Assembly: GCA_013368315.1 (NCBI GenBank)
Contig: JAACJM010000001.1
Location: forward strand, 186,001-250,000
DNA length: 64,000 nt
Direction: 5' to 3'
Origin: Tetrapyrgos nigripes
Lineage: Eukaryota; Basidiomycota; Agaricomycetes; Agaricales; Campanellaceae
Shown: positions 9,830-22,107 of the stretch, in pieces
Layout of the letters: the number at the start of each line of letters is the position of its first letter
How positions within the stretch are numbered: the first letter of the stretch is position 1
Position numbers and translations under genes: made by a program
Notes under the pieces: model-generated
The model's input: only the letters and a program-made list of their open reading frames with translations
Database searches by the model: none
What the model was told of the DNA's origin: nothing

Positions 9830-10721
9830 ATGGCCAAACCAGCAGTCTTGACGACCTCTTCCTTGACGAGCTTGCTCTTTAATCCGAAAAGTCTCTATAT
9901 CGTTAGTTATGGTTGGCTGGTAAGTAGTACTTCCTATAAAGCGAACTCATTCGCTGATGTAAGTGCCTATGTAGGTTGGTATGTGTAAGTATGATCTACC
10001 CCCTCTTACTGGATAATGCCTAAGCTGGACTTTAGCAATCTGGGTGACCTTCTTTGGTGGTAAGTGGTCTTTCTTCTCGGTTTCGATGTTGTTCGTTGAA
10101 TTTGCCTAGGGATCATCGCGTTCAAGGCTTTGCCTCGCCACCAGTTTGGCATGTTGCAGCACAAGGTTGGCTCACAAGGACACAAGAATCTTTCATACGC
10201 AATTTGACCTTTTGCCTGCAGACCTTTCCGGTCTACTTCGTCCTATCCATTCTCTTAAGTGTCGGATTGACCGGTTATTGGACAGTCTCTCACCCGGACG
10301 TATTGGAATACATTAACGATCCCTTCGTTGCGGACGTCGCTCAGGCCTACACACTCGCTTCGGTTTTCCTTGCACAGGCGGCGAATCATCTAGTGATTGG
10401 CCCGATGACCAGCAAGTGAGTAAATTCGTCTTTTCATGTACCTTTTCGTACTGATTGGGTTGAACTTCAAACAGAACAATGTTTCAGAGACAGAAGTTAG
10501 AGAAGTCTGAGGGGAAGAACTACAATGAAGTTAGCGTACGTACTGGGTGATCTCAACCTCTGCCATGCATGCTGAAAGACTGCCGGCGACAGGTTTCTGA
10601 AGAAATGAAGGTATTGAACCGTCGTTTCGGGATTTTGCATGGTATCAGCTCCATGCTGAACCTCTGGGCTGTCCTTGCCCTCATCTTCCATGGTTTGTGG
10701 GTGGGGGGTAACGGAATTTAG
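9830..10721 (+). CDS. TMEM205-like (DUF4149) membrane protein
   Basis: Small membrane protein of a family found from fungi to humans; its molecular function is not settled. Seven exons join in frame: 9830-9919, a 10-base exon 9975-9984, 10036-10059, 10110-10165, 10222-10415, 10475-10535 and 10593-10721, giving 187 residues. The micro-exon plus flanks rebuild the family motif YGWL-VGMSIWVTFFGGIIAFK, then LPRHQFGMLQHKTFPVYF. About four hydrophobic segments follow, with NHLVIGPMTSKTMFQRQ and the C-terminal HGISSMLNLWAVLALIFHG, both typical. Without the 10-base exon the reading frame breaks, so automated annotation may miss it. Confidence 0.9.
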
Positions 10722-10942
10722 CCAGCGATTTTTGGGTTATACTTGTCAATGTCAATAAGTAAACAGGTTTATAGAATTGGATAACCAGATGTTTCAATCG
10801 GAGAAACCCCATGTTAGAATTATAGAACATGTACAGCAGACGTAGCCGCGAGGAATGTGAAGACATCAGCAAGAATACAGGTTTCGTAAAATAGTAACAC
10901 CTCCCGCCCTCCTGCTCCCTACTAATCTCCTCCCTTTCAAAC

Positions 10943-11858
10943 TCACGCACCCACTGCATCCATTTCTGGGGGCATGAAACCCTCTCGCAAGCTGCGTTCC
11001 AGCTTTCGGATCTCTTCGATACTGGTGGCCTTCGCGATGGCAGCCTTGACGCGTTCCGCGTCTTCTTTTGACATCAGTCGTCCTGCTTTAACAGTTGCAG
11101 CTGCTGGTCGAGGTTCGTCCATCGTAAGAGTAGCTTTCGAGCTGTGCGTCGATACGGTGGTTGAAAGCGTAGTTGCCAGTGCAGTTGGTAAATTGTCAGC
11201 CGTCAAAAATAGTTGTTTTGCAGCAGTTCTCTCCTGGTGAATACGAACCCAAACGAACGATTTAATCGAGCAAACATGGCAAGAGGTGGCTTGCAAGGCG
11301 CACCTTTTCACGAATTCTCTGAAAATCCAAAACTCTTAGCCCAGGCAATCTCCAGGCAAGCCACTCGCGATACCATTTTTTCTCCCGTACGGGATTGCCC
11401 AAAAGCGACAAGTATTTGAGATGTTTGAGTTCCTTTAGAGGCTCAAGGTCTCCCAATTCGGAGATGTTGTTATTTGTGAGGACGAGGGTGTTGAGATTGG
11501 GAACGGAGAGATGAATGGAGGGTGAAATGGCGGATATTCTGTTGTTGGCGAGAAAGAGGGTATGGAGACGCCTTAGCAGAGGTAGATTGCCCAGAGTTGT
11601 TAATGAGTTATCTGTGAGATCAATGGCATCGTGTTGGTCCTGTTCTCCGGTAATGAGTAACGGAGAAAGCTATAAAGAAAAACGCGTACCTTGGCGACAC
11701 CAAGATTTTCAATGGCAGGGATTTTATAGCCTTTGAGCAAATTGTAAGAGGGTCGCGAAGAGAGTAAAATGATACTCACCTCTGAGGTCCAATTGACGCT
11801 CTTTTATGGAATTGAGGGAAGAGGAGGCTTGCGCAAGAAGCTCTGGGGTCAGCTTCAT
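10943..11858 (-). CDS. LEA1: U2 snRNP component A' (LEA1 / SNRPA1)
   Basis: Leucine-rich-repeat subunit of the U2 snRNP, which binds U2 B'' and takes part in branch-site recognition in the nucleus. The start is MKLTPELLAQA at 11858, the usual N-terminus of the family. Leucine-rich repeats run through HTLFLANNRISAISPSI, LNTLVLTNNNISELGDLEPL and YLSLLGNPVREKKWYREWL, followed by the cap RVLDFQRIREK. A final exon encodes the helical tail ending LREGFMPPEMDAVGA. Several short introns are present. The start lies only 143 bp from that of SAC1 on the other strand, implying a shared bidirectional promoter. Confidence 0.95.
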
Positions 11859-12001
11859 GACAAAGTTACGACCAGAGTGACGAGCTCAGCGTTGCGGGCG
11901 ACGAGGGACGAGCAGAATATACGGAGGTGGGCAAGAACCAAATGTAGCAAACAAACTTTTGGCGCGCGTTCAGAGGGGTCCCTCTCTTACCGTCATCATT
12001 C

Positions 12002-14686
12002 ATGAAACCCCTACACCAACGTTTGAATCTGTACGTTCTCCAACCACCACCTTACTCTTGGGCTCACAAATCACTAGATACTACGACGATGATCAGGCAT
12101 ACATTTTTGTGCCTGCTGGCGAGTCTGTCTCGGCGCAGTCTCTTACTATAAGTCGTTCTACAGGGGACATATTCTTGAACCGTCAGTTCATGCGTCGTTA
12201 CCGTAATTCTTGCCTTTCAACGCCTTGTTTCCAGCTCCTCAAACCGCTCTTCCTAATACTGCGCGCCGGTCTGGTAAACCTGTCTATGGCATATTAGGCA
12301 TCATAAATCTTACCCTAAGTACGTGTCAATTCATCTTCCTTTCTTCAGCATTCTCAAATATTTACAGCTGAATATATCGTCATAATAAGCGGTCGTGAGC
12401 ACTGTGGACGTCTAATGGGACAAGAAATCTATCGCGCCTCTGACTTTGAGATTCTTCCCTTGAACCCGAGCGTGAACGTGCTCAATGTACAGCACCCTAT
12501 TGAAGCACACCTCTTGGCTATCCTCAAATCACATTTGGACAGTGGAGTGTTTCTGTTCAGCTATGGCTGGGACATGACGAGGAGATTACAAGTCCAATGG
12601 GCAAACCATGCGGAAGATGCTGCAAAAGCTCTTTGGGAAGTGGTGTGTATTTTTAGTCCATAACTCAATGTTCTGTACTCACGGATGCAGGCGGACGACA
12701 GGTTTTTCTGGAATAAGTGAATCATTACACGCGCTTCATCTCTTTCAAAGCTAAACCAACGTCATGTAGATATCTGCAAACACGACTAATAGAAGCAAGC
12801 GTAAAGCAAGATGTACGTATCTCACTTCTAACCTCTCATTTCATTGCTAAGTTTCTCTTTAGCTGAGCAGCTACATTCTTCCCGTCATTTATGGAAGTGG
12901 GTGTCTGAAGCGCATGCATGCCTATCGTCCTCTCATTTCTTCCTAGCGTTTGACATTCGCCCCATAACCTTACATGGAACACATATGCAATTGTGCCTCA
13001 TCAGTCGTCGTTCACGCTACCGTGCTGGCACTCGTTATTTCCGTCGAGGTATCGATGAAAAGGGACATGTCGCAAACTTCAATGAATCTGAGCAAATCCT
13101 GCTGGTCGAATCCCAGGGTACTACCAGAGGAGATGACTTTGCTCACAAACTCAGCTTTGTGCAAATTCGAGGGAGTGTTCCCCTGTACTGGGCGGAGATC
13201 AACACCTTGAGGTACAAGCCTGATTTACAGATAATGGAGAAGCAGAATTCGGTACGTGGTCATTTCTTTCTGTCGAGAACTGTTGTGACAGAGTAACTTA
13301 CAGACCGAGACAATGAAAACGCATCTTTCGGCTCAAGTCGCGACTTATGGCTCACAGACTCTGGTGAACCTGGTGAATCACAAGGGTTATGAAAAACCTA
13401 TAAAGCAGGGTTATGAAGACCATGTTAACAAGGTGCCAGTCCTTTGTTTTTCTCTTTACTGGTATACTTAAGCTTTCCAGCTTAATCTGCCTCAAGTTCG
13501 CTACCAGTATTTCGATTTCCATACAGAATGCAAGAATATGCGATGGGATCGTATTAGTGTGTTGATTGACCTTTTGAAGGATGACATCAAGGAGAAAGGG
13601 TAAGCCATGGTCTGGATGAATGAGAGTTTCGGTCAGTGCTAACGTATGATCAAACAGGTACTTCCATATTCATATGGATGGATCTCAGCCCCTTAAGATG
13701 CAGAAGGGTGTAGTCCGTACGAATTGTATGGACAATCTTGATCGTACAAATGTCGTTCAGGCTGCTTTGGCCAAGTACACTCTGAATGACCAGCTCCAAC
13801 AACTCGGTGTCCTAACCAAGGAACAGGGTGTTGACGACTTTGAGTCGCTAAGTCGAGATTTCCGAGAGAGTACGTGTTAATTATGTTGGCATGACATCAA
13901 ACCCTCATATTTCTTCATCTCAGTGTGGGCAAATCATGCCGATTCCATCTCCACAGCTTACGCTGGATCTGGAGCTCTCAAGTCGGATTTCACTCGGACG
14001 AACAAGCGGACAAGGAAGGGTCTACTAGAGGATGGTGTCAAGTCTGTCTTGAGATACCTGAAGAACAATTACTTTGATGGTGCCAGACAGGATGGGTTCG
14101 ATCTCATCACTGGGAACTGGACTCCAAGCAGTAACCCCTCCGCAGCACTGTCGTTGGTCACTGATTCCAGGTCTATCATCCTCCGTGCAGTGAGTATTCC
14201 GTGGCCGTGGTGTTACGGCTGCTTTGACTAATCGTCGTTTCTCCGTTAGATGCCGGCAGTAGCTTCCTTTTCGTTCTTTATGATTTGTGCTGGCCTGACG
14301 TTACCTCGTACATCGGGTGAGTATACCCTGTGTCATCCATCTTTCATCTAGCTGGGTCTGACAGCGACATTTTGCTCGCAGATTACTCTCTCACATACTA
14401 CTTCCTCCTTTGGATCGTTCTCTTCTTCGTTTCACTAGAAGTGATCGTCATGCACGGTATCGACTTTGTAGCATGGCCGCGGTTGGTACCGTTGACGGAC
14501 GTCATTTATTATAATGGACCTGGATATCGCTCGGCGCGTCATGGAATGGGGGTTAAGATGCCTATCATAGGACGCACTGATGCCTGGTTCAAGAGTAGAA
14601 GGCAAAAGCAGAGGTCGAAGAGTGTTGCGATAGAAAAGGGAGATATTGCCTTGACGAACCTTGGGAACAAGAAGAGAATGGATTAA
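12002..14686 (+). CDS. SAC1: SAC1 phosphoinositide phosphatase
   Basis: ER/Golgi-anchored phosphatase that removes phosphate from PtdIns4P. The first exon (12002-12030) gives [10 protein letters not shown] and splices to 12078 ([14 protein letters not shown]), restoring the usual fungal N-terminus; the ATG-less frame that runs upstream through the first intron is not the start. About a dozen exons follow. Landmarks are [38 protein letters not shown], and the catalytic CX5R(T) loop [15 protein letters not shown] near 13713-13757. After [16 protein letters not shown] come two hydrophobic segments ([16 protein letters not shown] and [18 protein letters not shown]), which match the C-terminal ER anchor. 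The basic tail ends at 14686. Complete and apparently functional. Confidence 0.96.
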
Positions 14687-14906
14687 TGGACTGGACTTTT
14701 TAACTTATAAATTAGGTTTTCTTCTGGTGGTTCTACAAAGTACCCGTATATGGTACACACTGCTGAAAAAAGCTGCGTTTCTTCAACTGGAAAGATTTTG
14801 CACGTACCACGTGTGAGCGGATTCTGCCGCTTTTCAACATCCTTGGTACAATTTTTTTCTCCCACAACCTTCCTCTCTCATCTTTATCTTTCCATACCCA
14901 GCGACC

Positions 14907-15989
14907 ATGGTAGGAGGAACCAAACGCGCCTCTCCTGGTGCAGTGCAGGAGAAAAATCCTCTCACCGCCGAGCTCTCTGAGGAAGACGCCGCCAAACTTA
15001 CCGTAGTTCGTAAGGACATCCAAAAAACCGAGCTTCTTTTGGGTACGTGCTTTACCTGAAGGATGACCGAGTTCTCATGCGTCAGTGAACAGAGCGCCAT
15101 GCCCAAAAGCAACTCCTTCCTGCATACCAGAGGCGTCGGGAAGTCGTCAAAACCATTCCCAAGTTCTGGCCCTTGGCATTGATGAACCACGCCATGTTCT
15201 CCTTCCACGTTCAGCATAACGCTGATCAGCTTGCCTTGAGCTACCTCGAAGATTTGTGGATTGAGAGGGACGAAAAGGAACCTAGATGCTTTACACTCGA
15301 GTTCGTAAGTGTCTGTTTTTTCCCTTTGCCTTTAAGCGCGTTTGATGTCTGGCATTTTATCGTGACGAATAGAATTTATTTATTTATTTATTTTTCTCTA
15401 GCACTTTAAAGAAAACCCTCACTTCAGTGACAAGGTGTTGAAAAAGGAATACTCTTACGTTCCACCTCCCGCCGCCGCGGACGAGAAACCAGATGCCGAT
15501 GGTGTTACAGACTCCATGTTGGACTTTTCGTGGGAGCGCGACGTGAAGGCCTCGGTAAGCGGTGGCCGCTTTGTCCCTGCCTGATGCACCCTGGCTAGGC
15601 TGTGTAAACTGACATGTTCTGCCATGCCAGAAAATTACCATCAACTGGAAGGAGTCCGACAAGGCCCTCACAAAGCTGTACCCTCGTGAATCCGGTGACG
15701 AGGACGACGAGGAGACCGGTGACTCTGGTAGCTTCTTCAACTTTTTCGAACACGAGGAAGATCCTTACGAGGTGAGTTGAGCCGAACACGGCCCGTTTAC
15801 ATCACTGATGAAGCATGCGTACCTTTTTAGATCGGCCTGAACATTGCCAACGAGGTGTTCCCCGAGGCGATTGAGTACTTTTTGGGTGAGAATGGTGGAG
15901 ACGACAGTGACAGCGACGAGGAGGAGGAGGACGATGATGCTGCTGAGATAGATTTGGAGAAGCCCAAGTCGAAGAAGCAGAAAGTATAA
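14907..15989 (+). CDS. SET / NAP-family histone chaperone
   Basis: Nuclear chaperone for core histones of the nucleosome assembly protein superfamily, closest to SET/Vps75. Six exons are read from MVGGTKRASPGA at 14907. The N-terminal dimerisation helix (LTAELSEEDAAKLTVVRKDI) leads into the earmuff domain: KTIPKFWPLALMNH, LSYLEDLWIERDEKEPRCFT, FHFKENPHFSDKVLKKEY and KITINWKESD. The C-terminus includes FFNFFEHEED and IANEVFPEAIEYFLGE, then a strongly acidic tail and a basic KPKSKKQKV end, likely a nuclear localisation signal. All are standard for the family. Confidence 0.95.
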
Positions 15990-16185
15990 ATAGGAGATCT
16001 GTATCTAGTTACATCGGAAACTATTTTCAAGCGAGAAGTTATATACACTCCTATTTTTGTCTATTTTCGTGTCAGCATGTGGAGCTAGGCCGGTGCAAGG
16101 GAATATTTTTGGCATTGATGATATTATAAGATCATCAAAAGTCAGCCGCAAACATCGCGACGACTGTCTTTTCCTCTCCTCCACC

Positions 16186-17993
16186 ATGAAGCTACTTGTC
16201 ATTGCTTCCCTCTCTGCCGCCGTCGTCGCGCACGATGTACATCTCAATGCCCGTCAGAGTGGCTCTTCTTCCACGGCTACTGCCCCCTCCTCCGCCTCCC
16301 GCTCCGGTACCTCTTCTGTATCTGGCACAGGAGCAGCAACCTCTGCAGCAACCTCTGCAGCCGCTGCCACTCCTTCAGGCCTGACGACTCTAACGTTTAC
16401 TCCTGCTTCGACTAACCCGACAGCCTTCCCTCTTGAATCTATCACGGCTAATCAAAGTAGTATGCCAACCATTCCTCTGGCATCGACTCCAGCCGCGGGC
16501 GAGACACCTCCCGTGTCGTTGGCACCTCCACTGCCCGATGGTGAGTTTTTCATATCCGGCCCCCGTGGCTAATCTCAATCTATTCGTTTTTCTTCCAGCT
16601 GCTGCGATCGCCCCGGCCAGCTATCCCAGCATGGACACCAGGCCTCCTCTGAACTCTCCGGAAATGGACCAATGGAGACAAGAAGTTCAAAACTCTGGCG
16701 TCCCCATCCCCAGCATTTCACCTACTGTTGCCGGTAAGTCTCATTCAAACAAAAGGACTGCGGATCTAATTTGTTTGCTCCACCCGTTTAGGTGGCTGCC
16801 CTACCAACCCACAAGCTGTCGCAGATAACAGTCGTTGCTGGTGGACATGTAGTGGATGCACTCGGGATACCGACATTTCAGACTGCCCTGATAAGCTAAC
16901 TTGGGGATTGACATGTGAGTCGTATTACAAAAATTTGACGGAAGCAGGTCTCTGACACCAGCTGTGCAGATGACGATGGCCCTTCGTTCTACACTCCCAA
17001 TCTGCTTAACTACTTGGATGAACAAAAATTGAGTGCGACCTTTTTCGTTGTTGGATCTCGTGGAGTCCAGTTCCCGCATACCCTCCAAGAAGAATACATG
17101 AAAGGTCACCAAATTGCCGTACACACCTGGAGTCATCCCGCATTGACTACTTTGTCCAATGATGAGATCATTGCAGAGTTGGGTTGGACGAAAAAGATTA
17201 TAAAGGACGTAACCGGTGTAACACCCAACATGATGCGTCCGCCTTTCGGTGATATCGAGTACGTATATCCTCCACTTAGTGCGCTGGAATGCTGCTGACT
17301 GGCCTACCCCGTTTGCTAGTGACCGTGTACGCAATATCTCCATTGCGATGGGCAAGTCAGGTCACTTTTAGAGATGTGCTTTCTCTGATTAGGATGTCCT
17401 CACTTAGGTCTCACTCCCGTGATGTGGTCAAGAATGGACGCACTCCACACGTTCGATACCGATGGTTAGTTCTTATGCTCGTGTCCCTCTTCTCATTAAT
17501 GATCGGTCGACGCAGACTTCGACGTTCATGGTGGTCTTACAACCTCCCAGCAAGTTATGAACAACTGGAACGCCATTATGGGTAATGCCTCCTCAAGAGA
17601 CAGCGGATTCATTGTTCTTGAACACGATCTGTTCGAGGAGACTGTCGAACTCGCTACTGGATATATTCTGCCTGATGCTCTCGCTCGTAACCCACCTCTC
17701 AAGATCGAACCCGTCATCCAGTGCTTGAACAAACCCATGAGTGATGCTTACATTGAGACCAACGACAACTCTACCAACCCACCTGCTGCCTCTGGTATGT
17801 GCTGATTTCCTTGGCGAATTTAATCATCTTGCTCACGCTGTCTACAGGCGTTGTCACCCTCTCCTCTGGTGCCCCTGGTTCAGTCCAGGCTACCGGCGAA
17901 GCAACCAATGGTAACGGCGCTATGGGACTATCAAGCCCCAGCCTCTTGATGGTTGCCAGCGCCCTGGCTTTCTTGGCAGTCTCGCAGCTGTAG
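16186..17993 (+). CDS. GPI-anchored chitin deacetylase (CE4 polysaccharide deacetylase)
   Basis: Cell-wall enzyme converting chitin to chitosan by metal-dependent N-deacetylation. A signal peptide (MKLLVIASLSAAVVAH) precedes a long Ser/Thr/Ala-rich linker. The catalytic NodB domain has motif 1 TYDDGP, motif 2 HTWSHP, and motif 3 RPPFGD, with DDRVRNISIAMG following. A cysteine cluster (CWWTCSGCTRDTDISDC) lies just upstream, as in basidiomycete members. The C-terminus is a Ser/Gly stretch plus a hydrophobic tail (LLMVASALAFLAVSQL), a GPI-attachment signal. One intron (17352-17407) appears to use a GC donor; an alternative GT donor 9 bases downstream would add four residues (K-S-G after MG). Complete. 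Confidence 0.95.
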
Positions 17994-18943
17994 ATCTTCA
18001 TAGATATACGAAAAGCGCTTTTTTTCCCAAGTTTATAAACACGGACCACTCACCATAGACTCTTTGTTTTCTTCTTTGCCTGAAAAGTACCTTTTCATTG
18101 TTAAATAGTCACTCCCTTCACTTTCGAATCATGCTCCTATCCAGTCATTTCGTGGACCGCATTTATCGTATCATACCCTAGTTTTCTTCATATCCTTTTG
18201 CTTTCCAGCCTGCCCAGTGCGGACCTGTACATAGTTTTAAGCAAACTATCTTGATTTGTCGCTCTCAAGTACATCAGAGATGTAAAATTCAGTCGAATGA
18301 TGAACACTTGAATTGCAGCAGGACTATATTCATCAAAATGACACCAGTGACCAGCCCCTGCTCTCAAAATTCCAAGAGTGCACAGAAATACACGAATTGA
18401 TAAAACGCTGGATTGTTACAGTATCATGGAAGGATAGCAGGTAGTTCTAGAATGCATAGCTACAATTGGAAGTACCCAAAAGAAACGTCTCGAGAACCGC
18501 AAGGACAAGGAGAAATAGGCGTTATATCGTAAAAAGAAACATTCGATGGTGGGATGGGGAATGGGGATGATGATGTGGTGCAGACATAAAGAATACAGCA
18601 AGCAAGTGATGAGGATAGTAGTAAAGAAAAATGTGGAATCAAACATCTATGGGTATAGTGCGCAGAGATAGGACCATAAAGAAGAAAAAAGACAAAGTTC
18701 ATCGACACAGAGAAAAGAGAGAGAGCAGGAGGGGAAAAATAGAAATAAAATAACATATGTGCAGGAAGGAGAGGGAAGGACAACAGACCTTCACCTAGTG
18801 TTCAGTGTACGCGAGCAAGTCTAGGTCCCATCGCATATATCTACAGGTAGATGGGCGGAAAAAAAGAAAATGGCAAATGGAAAGTCCAAATAATAATGAT
18901 ACAAGGGAGAAAGCAACAAACCATTGAATGCATGCAATTCATT
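17994..18943. other. Convergent intergenic region
   Basis: Nearly 1 kb lies between the stops of the chitin deacetylase and the SR-protein kinase. It is purine-rich on the plus strand at about 18500-18780. Frames on the minus strand there (18460-18783) are low-complexity Ser/Phe/Pro strings and not credible genes. Confidence 0.5.
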
Positions 18944-21902
18944 CTACCACTCCTCATCGAGGTCGTCTGCCTCGGTTATCGTCAACCATCTGTGATCAAT
19001 CGTATCCCTAGCTGCAGCACGCTTCTTCATCTCGACAGTAAGCATCGGCAAAAGGAACTCGCAGAACGCCTCCGAGTCCGCTTCAGAATACATGTACTTT
19101 TCCACCATGACACGTTTAAGTGGCCAAAACTTGAGGTTACGAATGTAACGAAGCGAACCTATACGGAAATGTCAATCACAAGTCACTTGGTAGTGGATAC
19201 TAGAATTAACGCACCACTGTGATCAAACAAATCCCTACTAAACTTTCCACCCATCTTCGATTCCAAAGGGAAATCACCAAGCAACTCAATGATCTGAGCC
19301 ATATGGTCATCATCCTTTGTAAACAGTTCTCCTTGACCCTGCGGATCAAACAGATACTCTCCACACAACAACTCAAAGATGACACAAGCGACACTCCAAA
19401 TGTCGGCTTTCCCGTCCCAATCTTTCCTGCCGATGATAGCTTCGGGTGCTCGATATTGCCGCGTTTGGATATCCTCGGTGTAATGTTTTCTGGAAGGTGT
19501 GGCATTACCCAGATCTGCGATTTTGATTGAGATGGGAGGTACGAAAGATTGTGAAGGAGAGAGAGAAGTCATAGTGACAACTGGTGCAGGGACGTCGACG
19601 GGTTTGGTGGAAGATGCAGGGGCGCCCGAGGAAGACGACGGCAGCGGCGTTGGAGGAACATCCACCGGTTGAGAAGCAGTATTATGGCAGAACGAAGAAG
19701 ACTGAACAGAGGGTCGACATCCCTCGGCAGTAAAATCAGGATTAGGTGATGGAGGTGGCGTATTTGGAGATACTTTTGGAATCATGATCTTGGGTGGAGT
19801 AGTTTTGGCTTGCAGAGAGGAACGTTTGGGATTGGACTGAGGAGTAGAAGATACACATCGCGACGTATCAGACGAGCCTGGAGAATAGCTGCTGTTTGAT
19901 GGAGGATGGGATACGGGAGGATGGGATGGAGGACCAGATTTACGTGAAGGTGCAGTCTGTGATAAGAGGGAAGGATTACTGATAGGCTTTGAGTTAGCCT
20001 TGGGTCCAATGTCTAAATCGGAAGGTGGTGTTCTAGAAGATCTGGCCGTGTCCGAAGGTGAAGGTTTCGCTTTCGTCACTGTAGCGGAAGAGCTGGCCGA
20101 GGGTGGGATATCGAGGGCTCTGGGACTGCCAGTACTCCCAGCAGCGAGTCGGAAGTAGTCCTCTCCTTCCTCTTTCCCATCTGCGCCTATTACAGTCGAG
20201 ACAACCACGGCAGGCGCAGGTGCGGCAGTACCAGGGTCTTTCCACGTTCCAGGTGCAGAAATCCCGGACAGTGAGCGTGCGTGTCCTTTGCCTCCTTGTG
20301 CAGTGGTCGGATCGCCACCACTAGATGAAGACTTCTGCGACGTAGACGACGAGAATTGTAGTCTATTCCTCAAAGAAGTCGACAGCATATCCTTCCATGA
20401 CGAAGGTTCACTGGAGTCTGGCTCTTCGGGGGGAAAAACCTTGTTCTTTGTTTTGCCCTTCGATACTTTGTCACCTTCGTCAGCTGGAAAGATACTCATG
20501 ACTGATTCCGTGATTTTCTGAGGGATAGAGAGAGGGCTGGCAATAACATTCCCTAGTGAGTGAGACATGGAAGTAGGGGGTGTGCTGAAGTTACTGCGGC
20601 TACCTGCACCTGTAGAATTAGATTCGGACGTGGAGGCTATGGACGAAGAGGATGACGATGCAGAAGGCGAGTTCAGGTGAGCATTTGTCTTTGTTGGTTG
20701 GGTAGCAGAGGGATTGACATTGGGAGTAGATTTGCTGGTAGTAAGGGGCTTAAGCAGAGGATTTGATGAAGAGAGACCGCTTGGAACTTTCGGTGCGCTG
20801 GTGCTCAGCTTTACGGCACTATGAGCAGTGCTGGCGAGACGATTTATTTGCTGTGAGATGTAGCTGCTGCTGACGCTGTTTGTGCCGCTGGCACTGCTAG
20901 CACTTCCGTTGGCACCAAAGTGTATACCAAAGCTACCATGGGTATGAATCCCTGCACTTCGACTTGGACTAGACAGAGGCTGCGAATCAAAGATTTGTAC
21001 CTGTCGTCGCGTTCCTCGCTGAGTTGAAGGTATAATGACGCTTGAGCGAGACTTGGCCGGCAGAGGCACTCCAACGCGTCGAGATGTAGGGGAAGGACAT
21101 TTTGCTAATTCCATGAAAATGTGGCTTTCAATATCGGGAATGGAAATTACTACAGGGAAGAAGATGCGTTAAAGCACAATGCCAGCCTCCAGACAAAGCA
21201 TGACTCACGTATATTCTCCGGCTTGATATCAGTGTGCACTAGATCGCACTCATCATGCAAATACTGAAGTCCGAGCAAGACTTGCTTTGCTATGATTTTG
21301 ACGACGGCACGAGGAACACCCTTTTTCCGGTTACGTTCGATCAATGCGAGTAAATTTTCACCTAGCGGCTCAAATACGATGCATATATGTTGAGCTTCAG
21401 GTCCCTGGTGGGTGAAAGAGTCGAGGAAGGAGACTATAAACTGTCTGCCAGGATGTATAGGAGAGAATGAAGCGACATGTGCAAGGAGCTTGATTTCGTC
21501 TCTGGCTGTCTCAGCGTATCGGCCAGCAGACTTGACAACCTTCAGAGCAGAATGTCGGTTCTCACTGAGAAGAAAGGATGAGCACGGAAAAGGTGGAAAT
21601 AAATCGCCACTCACACATTGTCCTTTACAAGCCATACAGTTGAAAAATGACCCCATCTGAGAAGCACACAATCATGAGATTGAATAGAACAAAAACAGCA
21701 CCAGTACCTACCCTAGCTTCCTTATGACTTGATATCGGCCATTCTTGAAGGTATCATTGAGTTTGACAGGGAGATAACCGCCAGCGTTGTAATCCGCAGG
21801 ACTTTCTTCGTCTTTGCACAAGGGCTCTGAGTCGACTGGGAGAATCTTGGGGCCTGATGGAGTGACAACGTATTGGTACTTGGTCGGCTGCTTGCTGGCC
21901 AT
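18944..21902 (-). CDS. SRPK-type SR-protein kinase with a long internal spacer
   Basis: Serine/threonine kinase of the SRPK family (yeast Sky1, fission yeast Dsk1), which phosphorylates SR splicing factors. The start is MASKQPTKYQYV at 21902. N-lobe: GGYLPVKLNDTFKNGRYQVI, glycine loop GWGHFSTVWLV, lysine in ALKVVK; then DLVHTDIKPENILISIPDIE, with the HTD loop typical of SRPKs. A Ser/Pro/Thr-rich, low-complexity insert of roughly 500 residues follows, encoded by one long exon (about 19200-21146). The C-lobe resumes with IKIADLGNA, QTRQYRAPE and KADIWSVACVIFELLCGEYLF, and ends DHRWLTITEADDLDEEW. A split kinase core is normal for SRPKs, but this insert is long. Its start is 205 bp from that of the kinase on the other strand. 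Confidence 0.95.
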
Positions 21903-22107
21903 CTGCAGCCTGTTGTCTTCGTCGTTGTCGCAAGCGCTGAGCCGGTGGAAAAGATGGTGAAGGTAAACGATAAGCGGACGATAGCGGTACCGGTATTGAC
22001 TAAGAAATACCACGTGACAAGATTTTAAGCTCCTAACTTCCAAGTAACTAGTACCATGGCTAGGCTTACAAAATGCTATTCTAGCTTTTCTTATCACCAC
22101 CGTCATC

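Noticed and set aside
16254..16445. Minus-strand frame rich in Val/Ala/Glu opposite the chitin deacetylase linker
   Set aside because: Shadow of the Ser/Thr/Ala-rich linker, not a gene.
18460..18783. Minus-strand Ser/Phe/Pro-rich frame
   Set aside because: Low-complexity sequence in a convergent intergenic region with no domain or splice support.
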